A stretch of 63,656 nt of DNA from Flectobacillus roseus. GTDB taxonomy: Bacteria; Bacteroidota; Bacteroidia; Cytophagales; Spirosomataceae. Positions 1 to 6,696 of the stretch are shown here, one piece after another (position 1 is the stretch's first letter; every line of letters starts with the position of its first letter). The stretch lies in NCBI RefSeq assembly GCF_030056665.1, contig NZ_JASHIG010000039.1; one strand, given 5' to 3'. Under the pieces are notes generated by a model. It ran no database searches and was not told the DNA's origin. It was given only the letters and a program-made list of their open reading frames with translations. The position numbers were made by a program, and so were the translations under genes.

Positions 1-225
1 GCGGATGAATGATACGTTTGTCCATTGAGTAATGCTTAAATCCAGTACCTCAAAGAAACACGTTTTTAAATAATTGAAAAAATGAAGCTTACTTTTGCAA
101 TCCTTCGTACAGTACTAATGTAAAATTTTAATTATCAATTCCTTACATTAAAATTAATTTTATCAATTATATAACATTGATAAGCCTGTTTATTAGGATT
201 TTCTACAGAACTCAGTCTTTTTATC

Positions 226-394
226 AGCTCCGTAGGAGCGACAGTTTGGTAGAAGTGAATCTATTTCCTGACCTATTAAACGAGCGCCGTAGGCGCGACA
301 GACTTCAAGATTTTAGCTTTCTGTCGCACCTACGGCGCTCAAAAAAGGTTTTTCTCAAGACTTATCGCTACCAAACTGTCGCTCCTACGGAGCT
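226..394. repeat. Nested inverted repeats, CCGTAGG-type palindromic element
   Basis: The outer arms 226-252 and 368-394 are perfect 27-bp reverse complements (core GCTCCGTAGGAGCGACAG). Inside them, 282-302 and 320-340 form a second pair with one mismatch (core GCGCCGTAGGCGCGACAG). The two cores are related, so this looks like one palindromic element inserted within another copy of itself. It can fold into a long cruciform or RNA hairpin. A small reading frame crosses it, but the protein reads straight through both arms and is an artefact. I know of no function; short palindromic repeats of this sort are common between genes in Cytophagales. Confidence 0.85.
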
Positions 395-609
395 TGTACA
401 AAGGAAAACAAGAAAATTTTCGTTTATTAAAGCTTATTTTGCTCGCTAACTTAGATATTGGATGCCTAATTTATTTTTGTAAAATTAGCGTTATTCTATT
501 TCATCCCTGAAATCAGAAATTCCAAATCTGAAATAGTCGAAAATCTTTTGTATGGGACTCATGTTGAGTAATGAGTGTATATGATTTTCAAAAAAGATTT
601 ATTCCATTT

Positions 610-669
610 GCGCCGTAGGAGCGATAGAAAGCCAACCATGTTGAAGTCTGTCGTACCTATGGTGCTTTT
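610..669. repeat. Third, diverged CCGTAGG-type inverted repeat
   Basis: The left arm at about 610-634 (GCGCCGTAGGAGCGATAG) and the right arm at about 648-669 (CTGTCGTACCTATGGTGC) are imperfect reverse complements. Both match the cores of the element at 226-394. The rest of 395-887 holds no gene I can support. It contains degenerate repeat fragments at about 500-545 and 720-760 that resemble families described further on. Confidence 0.6.
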
Positions 670-887
670 GGCTTTTATAAAATTGAATCTAGTAAATTGA
701 GGTGGCAATATATTAGTAATCAAATATTTAATTCGGTGATTGGGGATTCATAACTAAGTTCAAGACTAAGGTTTTTGTTAAGATTTTTAATACGATTGTA
801 TCATCAAAAAAATTAACCAAAACCTTTTCTTTTACGGAATTGATAGTAACTTAGATACAGAAATGTTCACATAAAAACACCTAAATT

Positions 888-1409
888 ATGGCTACCATCA
901 ATTTCCATTCGCAATTCAATAAGACTATTGCTCCCTTTACTATTTCTTTCGTTTTTGTTTTGCTTTGTACTTGGGGACTCACCCATAAGCAACTTGGTAT
1001 CACAGAGTTTTGTGTTTTTTTTGTCGGAATTCTTTTTTTCGGAATTGGCGTGTTACAGGGTGTAGTCAAACTATTTTCGGATAAACCACAAGTATCTATT
1101 TCTGAGGAAGGAATATGTGATTACCGTTGGTCAAGAAATTCGCTAATCAGATGGGATGATATTAGGTTATCGGAGAATATTTCGATTTTTAAACAGCAAT
1201 TTATTCGTATTAAACTCCGTGAGCCAGTAACAGTCAAAAAGCATTCTTTTTTGAGTTATTTCGGTAAAAATGAAATTTCGGAAATGTATATTTTTACTTC
1301 TGATTTGTCAATCGATGGAACTCAACTCAACCACTTTATCAATAATATGGTGTGTGGTGATACACCTGAAAAGATAGCATTGATAAAAAAGTTGGGAATT
1401 ATCGAATAA
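888..1409 (+). CDS. STM3941-like two-helix membrane protein
   Basis: This is a 173-residue protein. Two hydrophobic helices near the N-terminus (about residues 15-32 and 40-62) are followed by a soluble domain with a beta-rich, PH-like look (IRWDDI at about 88-93). The layout matches the small family annotated as STM3941, known from many Bacteroidota and enterobacteria and of unknown function. The start is an ATG at 888 preceded by an A-rich leader. The upstream gene-free region carries only palindromic repeats, so it is probably transcribed alone or together with the hydrolase that starts 76 bp downstream. The family name is from memory of pattern; the topology is what the sequence shows. 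Confidence 0.6.
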   Translation: MATINFHSQFNKTIAPFTISFVFVLLCTWGLTHKQLGITEFCVFFVGILFFGIGVLQGVVKLFSDKPQVSISEEGICDYRWSRNSLIRWDDIRLSENISIFKQQFIRIKLREPVTVKKHSFLSYFGKNEISEMYIFTSDLSIDGTQLNHFINNMVCGDTPEKIALIKKLGIIE

Positions 1410-1485
1410 TTAAATCCATGAATTGCCCTGATTATTTCGAAGGATTTATACTTTTGATTTTTGAAATCTTTGTCTCTAAAACCAA

Positions 1486-2238
1486 ATGCATAAATTACTT
1501 TGTTGGGTGCTTCTGAGTCTTATCTCAATTCCTCTTTTTTCGCAGTCAAAAACTGTCTCATGTGATACGCTAACGTGGTTTGATGTTTCGAGAAATCGTA
1601 AAATACCTATTGCCATTTTTAAGCCCAAGACTTTTTCCAAAACAAAAAAGTATCCAGTTGTTATTTTCAATCACGGATATGGTCAAAATGATGGAACAGC
1701 TTATCTTCATTACACCTATTTGACGAATTTTTTAGCGGAAAACGGATTTTTTGTACTTAGTATTCAGCATGAACTTACGACAGACAGTCTTATTCCTACT
1801 TCGGGAATTCCTCAAATTGTGCGCCGACCTTTCTGGGAAAGAGGGGTTGTTAATATCCATTTTGCAATAGACCAATTAAAACTCCAATATCCGAGATTAG
1901 ATTTCAAAAATTTGTCGTTGATTGGGCATTCTAATGGAGGAGATATAACCGCACTGTTTGGTCAAAAATATCCCAATCTTGTCCATAAATTAATTACCCT
2001 CGATAATCGACGAATGTCTCTTCCGAGGACAAAATTACCCAAAATTTATACACTGAGATCCAGCGATCAACCAGCAGATGAGGGCGTTTTGCCAAATGAG
2101 TTCGAGCAAAAAAAATGGTCAATTCAGATAATTATGCTTCCTAATACTCCCCACAACAACATGGACAACCACGCTGACGAACGCCAAGGAAAAGAGATTC
2201 AAACTTACGTTTTACATTTTTTACAATCTGATGATTGA
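1486..2238 (+). CDS. Secreted alpha/beta hydrolase
   Basis: This 250-residue protein has a signal peptide (about residues 1-20, ending near LFSQS). An alpha/beta-hydrolase core follows: an oxyanion-type HG motif in FNHGYGQ (about residues 62-68), the nucleophile elbow GHSNGG (about 147-152) and a late histidine in NTPHNN that could complete the triad. This points to an esterase or related serine hydrolase acting in the periplasm or outside the cell. The substrate cannot be told. It follows the STM3941-like gene on the same strand after a 76-bp gap, so the two may be cotranscribed. Confidence 0.8.
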   Translation: MHKLLCWVLLSLISIPLFSQSKTVSCDTLTWFDVSRNRKIPIAIFKPKTFSKTKKYPVVIFNHGYGQNDGTAYLHYTYLTNFLAENGFFVLSIQHELTTDSLIPTSGIPQIVRRPFWERGVVNIHFAIDQLKLQYPRLDFKNLSLIGHSNGGDITALFGQKYPNLVHKLITLDNRRMSLPRTKLPKIYTLRSSDQPADEGVLPNEFEQKKWSIQIIMLPNTPHNNMDNHADERQGKEIQTYVLHFLQSDD

Positions 2239-2477
2239 GTTTTGTAAATCGTGACCTTGAAAGAGGTCATTTCAGAAGGATTATAGTAGCGAAGTTTACT
2301 CTGTAACTTTGAATATAAGTGCTTGGAAATTATTTGTTTATACTTAATAAGTAGAAGGGAGTTATTAGTTAACAGTATATCAGTTATCAGAATAAACTCA
2401 TAATCAGAAGGATACTATCACTATATACCGCAGATATATTATCAATTTAATCTTTCCTATTACTTAAAATAAACAAG

Positions 2478-2753
2478 ATGATAAAAAATAAGAAAGTTGT
2501 CCTGTGTTTGAGTATGTATATTGGTCTACTCGTATTCGCTGTTCTAGCTCACAATAGTAAGAGTTTTAAATCTGGAGTCTGTACGCCAAGTTTTGATATG
2601 TTATTCTTTTTCTTGATTGGACTTATCAGTTTAGGTGCGATTTTAGTTTCGACTATCAATTTGATGACTTATCCCAGCACCGACAAATCTATCTTAATAA
2701 TTCATCTATTAGTTTTCTTTGCATGGCTTTCATTTTTGTTTTTAAATGATTAA
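2478..2753 (+). CDS. Small hypothetical membrane protein
   Basis: This is a 91-residue protein with about three predicted membrane helices (roughly residues 8-24, 41-62 and 70-88) and short polar loops, and it contains no recognised motif. It is preceded by 239 bp of AT-rich non-coding DNA and is convergent with the C69-type peptidase, with only 25 bp between stop codons. I do not recognise the family. The clean hydrophobic pattern and the good ATG context support a real gene. Confidence 0.55.
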   Translation: MIKNKKVVLCLSMYIGLLVFAVLAHNSKSFKSGVCTPSFDMLFFFLIGLISLGAILVSTINLMTYPSTDKSILIIHLLVFFAWLSFLFLND

Positions 2754-2778
2754 AACAAAGACCTCTCAGCATAAGAAA

Positions 2779-4107
2779 TTATAGCCCAGCATTCTTACTC
2801 TGTTTTTTCCAGAAAAAATTATACAGTGGAGGATATACCAAACGCTTTTGTGGAGACTCCATGACCCATTTTAACCAGTCTTTTAAGTGATTTTGATACG
2901 ATTGAAAGGCAAATCGGGTGGCCGAAACGGACGACATTAGCCCTTGTTTTACCAACACATCATGCCCAATCGCTTGATGATGAATCTTATCTCTGGTTTT
3001 GGCAATGTCTTGGAGGATATGTTGAAGGTGAGGTTCTTCAATTTTTCCCGATAAGAGCAATCTATGCAGTTTTTCGGCTTGCCACCATATCGAATGATCA
3101 GCCCATTGTGTTGGTTGAAGCGGTAGTTCTGATTTATCGTAAAAATATAATGGTTTAAAAACCGATAAACAGGGATTTGAGGTATTCGTCACCCAAACCG
3201 AACTATGAGTACGAGGTTTGAGGAAAGCTAACATGGAGCCAACCGTTTGACTAGGACAAAGCACACCTGTGGCATGCATACAAATATCTTTGGTCGTGGC
3301 CTTATGCGCCTGAAAATCTTCTCCGTCATGGTGCGAACTCAAAAGATCGATACCACGATGTAAGTCAAAATAAGGTTGTTGTACCTGTGTAGTACTTTGT
3401 ATTTGTCGCACTTTACAACCGCTAGCCCAACTCATGAAAGACGATGAAAAGGCTTTTGCCCAGTTAAAATCTTCATGCGGTTTAATCCATTTTTTCTTTT
3501 TGGCAAAATCTATCGCATCTGGAGCCAATTCGTTATAGCTGTTTCCGATAGAAAGTCCATTCGAAATACTTCTGGCACCTTTTACGTACTCGATAGCCCA
3601 TAATTTACCTGCTGTTTCGAGGACAAAAGCTTTTTCTGCATCGGCGATTAAGAAGGAATTATGATAGAAGAAATTGCGATTTTGATAGCCTCCGCAAGCA
3701 TCTTGCCCAAAATTGTGAAGGTGTTCCAATATACAATCCAAGGCGTTTTCGGCCGAATTACTTCTCTCCAAGGCAATTCTAAGCATATCCATGCCTGTAA
3801 GTCCTGTGTTTTCTTTGCTGAGAGGTATTTTGGTAAAAACTGCTTCATTCCCTATTGCGACTCCCTGTTCGTTGACTCCAATTTCGGCACCCCACATCCA
3901 GAAAGGTTTTGAAAGAATCACTCGATTGGTAAATCGGGCTTGCGGTACACTTCGATAGGTGCAATTCAGGAGGCTACCAGCAGCGTGTTCTTGAGCGGGT
4001 ATATCCACAACCGACTGAGCCTCATTGGGTTCTCGGTCGGAATTTTTCCCAAAAATCCAACAATGCTCTTTACTTGATTTAGGAGGCACTACGAAAGTAT
4101 CACACAT
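2779..4107 (-). CDS. C69-family (secernin-like) dipeptidase
   Basis: This 442-residue cytoplasmic protein begins MCDTFV. Family C69 peptidases are Ntn hydrolases whose catalytic cysteine sits at or near the N-terminus. Cys2 fits secernin-type members, which need only removal of Met to expose the nucleophile. Other family-like segments are FGKNSDREPNE (about residues 19-29) and the TGVLCPSQTVGSM block (about 279-291). The likely role is hydrolysis of dipeptides or other amide bonds; the substrate is unknown. It has no signal peptide. The gene is divergent from the NUDIX gene across about 200 bp, so the two promoters share that interval. Confidence 0.8.
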   Translation of the reverse strand: MCDTFVVPPKSSKEHCWIFGKNSDREPNEAQSVVDIPAQEHAAGSLLNCTYRSVPQARFTNRVILSKPFWMWGAEIGVNEQGVAIGNEAVFTKIPLSKENTGLTGMDMLRIALERSNSAENALDCILEHLHNFGQDACGGYQNRNFFYHNSFLIADAEKAFVLETAGKLWAIEYVKGARSISNGLSIGNSYNELAPDAIDFAKKKKWIKPHEDFNWAKAFSSSFMSWASGCKVRQIQSTTQVQQPYFDLHRGIDLLSSHHDGEDFQAHKATTKDICMHATGVLCPSQTVGSMLAFLKPRTHSSVWVTNTSNPCLSVFKPLYFYDKSELPLQPTQWADHSIWWQAEKLHRLLLSGKIEEPHLQHILQDIAKTRDKIHHQAIGHDVLVKQGLMSSVSATRFAFQSYQNHLKDWLKWVMESPQKRLVYPPLYNFFWKKQSKNAGL

Positions 4108-4305
4108 GACTTTTTAAAAATTTGCCAATTCGGAAATATGATTCTGATATTTTGTGAAATCCTAGTATTTTTTGCTGTATTTTTACCCTCTTAATCTGGT
4201 ATATCTTAGGGAAATGTTCTTTTTGATGCTTAATGCCCATCGAAACATAGTGGAGATATATCCTTGTACAAAATTACTTAATCACTTGGTTAACAAACTA
4301 CTATA

Positions 4306-4806
4306 ATGAGTACCGTTACAGATGTGGCACACCAACAAGTCTTGAATTTATATGCTCAAAAGTTACGATTGAGAGTATGTGGAATTTGTGTCCAAGACCA
4401 AAAAATATTAATGATTAATCACGCTGGTGTAGTGCAAGGGGCAGACTTCTGGTGTCCGCCAGGTGGGGGGCTTCAATACGGCGAAGCAGTGAATGAAGCA
4501 CTCAAAAGAGAATTTTTAGAGGAAACTCAAACCGACATTACCATAGGAGAGATGCTTTTTGTAAATGAATTCCTAGAACCTCCTCTTCATGCTATCGAAT
4601 TATTTTTTAAGGTTGAAATCACCCATGGAAAAGCCCAAAAAGGATATGATCCAGAGATGAAAGACCAAATAATTCAGGAAATTAAATGGATGAGTTTTGA
4701 CGAAATCAAACAACTGCCAACAGCTCAAGCACATAGAGTTTTCTCGCTCTGTAACTCTCTAGAGGAGTTATTCTCCATAAAAGGATTTTGCGCTAAAATG
4801 CCCTAA
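4306..4806 (+). CDS. NUDIX hydrolase
   Basis: This is a 166-residue protein with a Nudix box beginning at about residue 54: G54, E60, R68-E69 and E72-E73 fit the Gx5Ex7REUxEE pattern. The usual final glycine is replaced by Gln75. The box glutamates bind the metal that drives cleavage of nucleoside diphosphates linked to another moiety. The substrate cannot be deduced. The N-terminal 20 residues form a helix-like extension. The gene lies alone between the divergent peptidase gene and the DUF3822 gene. Confidence 0.85.
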   Translation: MSTVTDVAHQQVLNLYAQKLRLRVCGICVQDQKILMINHAGVVQGADFWCPPGGGLQYGEAVNEALKREFLEETQTDITIGEMLFVNEFLEPPLHAIELFFKVEITHGKAQKGYDPEMKDQIIQEIKWMSFDEIKQLPTAQAHRVFSLCNSLEELFSIKGFCAKMP

Positions 4807-4935
4807 GCCTGACAATGACAAAAGTAAAAAGTCTATTTCTGTATAATGAAAAGGCTAATTGCTTGATTGTCAGCAAAAATTACGAATAATCGTTTGCAAT
4901 TCATAGAATTCTTCACATATTTTGAAGCAGAATTG

Positions 4936-4943
4936 TATTTTTG
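4936..4943 (+). promoter_or_regulatory. Candidate -7 element (TATTTTTG) for the DUF3822 gene
   Basis: TATTTTTG followed by CATCCC fits the Bacteroidota -7 consensus TAnnTTTG. It lies about 85 bp before the DUF3822 start. No well-spaced -33 TTTG is visible, so this is a motif match only. Confidence 0.35.
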
Positions 4944-5027
4944 CATCCCTGTTAATGTAGATTTAATGTTTTCATAACAGGAAATAATGATAGTGGTTCT
5001 GGTAGTGAAAATACAATGTAGTACTTT

Positions 5028-5930
5028 ATGATGGATTTTACCCTCTTCAACCCCATACGACAATTGGAGGCGATTATTTCAAATATTCAACCTAAAGGAA
5101 AATTTTTTCTCCCAAATTTTGATGTTGAGAAAATTCCAACTTATCAGTTATTCTTCGAAATTTCATCGAAGAGTTTCTGTTTTTGGGTAAAAGATTCTGT
5201 CACAGCACAAATTATTTGGGTCGAAGAATATTCTCTTTCTTGGTTAGATGCCGATTCGAGTGTGGTTGATAATATTAGTTTTGTTTATTCTTCGCATGAA
5301 TTTTTGAAGTCTATCAAATGGCATTCAATTCATATACAATGCGATTCTCAGTCTTTTGTGCTAGTACCTTTGCCATATTTTAGAAAAGAATTTATGCAGA
5401 AATATCTTCAATTGGCAAAAGGTCAATTGATTAGCAATTCAGAGCAAATTCTTTCTCAGGCAGATGAGTCATTCGGATTAGTGCATGTTTTTAGTATTGA
5501 AACGGCTTTATTAAATTGGTTTTCTCAAACGTATCCGCTTGTTGAGATTCAATACACTCCTATTTGTCAGATAGTTTTAGAAGTGGCAAAAGCAGAGTCA
5601 CGCAACGAGCCTGCGATGTACGTTTATGTCAAAGAAGACGCCATAAATGTGGTTGTGACCAATCAAGGAAAATTGCAGTTGTGCAATAGGTTTCCAATAA
5701 GATCCACCAACGATGCATTATTTTATATCTTAGCAACGTTAAGTGAATTGTCAATCAGTCCTGAAAAATCCTTTGTGAAGCTGTTTGGTGAGTTAGGTGC
5801 TGACGGACAGTTATTGGCCATTCTTTCTGAATATGTCACCAATGTAGAATTAGGGGATTTTCAGACAGTGAGAGCATGGGAGGAGGGACAAATTCCGAAA
5901 AATTATATCGGAATGAAAGATGGAATGTAA
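5028..5930 (+). CDS. DUF3822 family protein
   Basis: This 300-residue soluble protein has no signal peptide. Its length and overall pattern (an alternating beta/alpha build with an internal duplicated feel, and a mid-protein segment AMYVYVKEDAINVVVTN) match the Bacteroidota-restricted DUF3822 family. From memory, members often lie beside rsmD and coaD. Here coaD follows after 215 bp and rsmD is absent from the interval. The function is unknown. Two ATGs overlap the start (5028 and 5031); either may be used. Confidence 0.7.
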   Translation: MMDFTLFNPIRQLEAIISNIQPKGKFFLPNFDVEKIPTYQLFFEISSKSFCFWVKDSVTAQIIWVEEYSLSWLDADSSVVDNISFVYSSHEFLKSIKWHSIHIQCDSQSFVLVPLPYFRKEFMQKYLQLAKGQLISNSEQILSQADESFGLVHVFSIETALLNWFSQTYPLVEIQYTPICQIVLEVAKAESRNEPAMYVYVKEDAINVVVTNQGKLQLCNRFPIRSTNDALFYILATLSELSISPEKSFVKLFGELGADGQLLAILSEYVTNVELGDFQTVRAWEEGQIPKNYIGMKDGM

Positions 5931-5944
5931 AAATTAACTTTCTG

Positions 5945-6110
5945 GTTCGATACTAAATCTCGGACTTGCTTTTGTCTCAGTTTACAAACTGTCTAAAAAA
6001 TAAGTCCAAGACAAAGCCTTGAACTAGTAATATAATTTTATACTTTTAGCCAAGAGTCCATTGCTAATAGCCGAAAGCCAAATAATGCAATCTAGTTTTG
6101 CATGAAAACT
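5945..6110. repeat. Short palindromic elements upstream of coaD
   Basis: 5950-6035 holds an approximately 90-bp element. Its ends, near TCTCGGACTTG and AGTCCAAGACAAAG, are roughly inverted, with the internal hairpin CAGTTTACAAACTG. A close relative lies at 38766-38855. Positions 6056-6110 carry CCGAAAGCCAAATAATGCAA, a second repeat type shared with 40188-40243 and, in part, 49805-49880. TAGTTTTG at 6093-6100, inside this second repeat, matches the -7 promoter consensus, so the repeat may supply the coaD promoter. Confidence 0.6.
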
Positions 6111-6145
6111 TATTTCATTTAACTGTGAATAAAACTTGAGAAAAA

Positions 6146-6604
6146 GTGAATAAAAAAATTGCGTTCTTCCCTGGGTCATTTGATCCATTCACCAAAGGGC
6201 ATGAAGATATCGTGCTAAGAGCTTTGGAGATTTTTGATGAGGTAATTATTGGTATTGGTCATAACACAAACAAAAGTCGCTATTTCTCAATTGAAAAAAT
6301 GACCGAGTGGATTGAGCAAACTTTTGTAGGAAAACCAGTGAGGGTAGTGGCTTATAACAATCTAACTGCTACTGTAGCACAAGAGATGAATGCAAATTTT
6401 CTTCTTCGAGGTCTACGAAATACGACTGATTTCGAATATGAAAACTCTATTTCTCAGGTAAATCGTTATTTGGTAAAAGGATTGGAAACGGTATTTCTGA
6501 TAACATCGCCACACTTGGCACCCATCAGTTCTACGATTATCCGTGACTTACACCGTTATGGTACCAATGTTGATGAATTTTTGCCCTACAAATTGGAGGA
6601 ATAA
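6146..6604 (+). CDS. coaD: Phosphopantetheine adenylyltransferase
   Basis: CoaD transfers AMP from ATP to 4'-phosphopantetheine to give dephospho-CoA, the penultimate step of coenzyme A synthesis in the cytoplasm. The protein has 152 residues, the usual size. It carries the nucleotidyltransferase signature GSFDPFTKGH (about residues 10-19), the central RGLRNTTDFEYE region (about 90-101) and the late motif ISSTIIRDL (about 128-136). The start is GTG at 6146, which sets the MNKKIAFFPGSFDPF N-terminus typical of the family. A strong hairpin follows the stop, separating it from the convergent regulator. Confidence 0.95.
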   Translation: MNKKIAFFPGSFDPFTKGHEDIVLRALEIFDEVIIGIGHNTNKSRYFSIEKMTEWIEQTFVGKPVRVVAYNNLTATVAQEMNANFLLRGLRNTTDFEYENSISQVNRYLVKGLETVFLITSPHLAPISSTIIRDLHRYGTNVDEFLPYKLEE

Positions 6605-6650
6605 TTTGATAAAACAATAAGTATTGGGTATTTCAATAAGAATTTTGTTT

Positions 6651-6684
6651 AGAGCCGTTGCTTGCAACGGCTCTACGTGTTTTT
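6651..6684. terminator. Hairpin terminator between coaD and the PUL regulator
   Basis: AGAGCCGTTGC (6651-6661) pairs perfectly with GCAACGGCTCT (6664-6674), and a TTTTT follows at about 6680. It lies 46 bp after the coaD stop and 22 bp beyond the convergent regulator stop, so it may serve both. The same TTGC-type hairpin style appears in repeats elsewhere in the window. Confidence 0.7.
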
Positions 6685-6696
6685 GAGGATTCGTGT

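Noticed and set aside
1..60. Possible partial gene running off the left edge on the minus strand (from ATG at about 25)
   Set aside because: Only eight codons are inside the window, with no ribosome-site or promoter support.
177..449. 90-codon open reading frame on the plus strand
   Set aside because: It reads straight through both arms of the nested inverted repeats; its protein is repeat-derived and low in complexity, with no family features.
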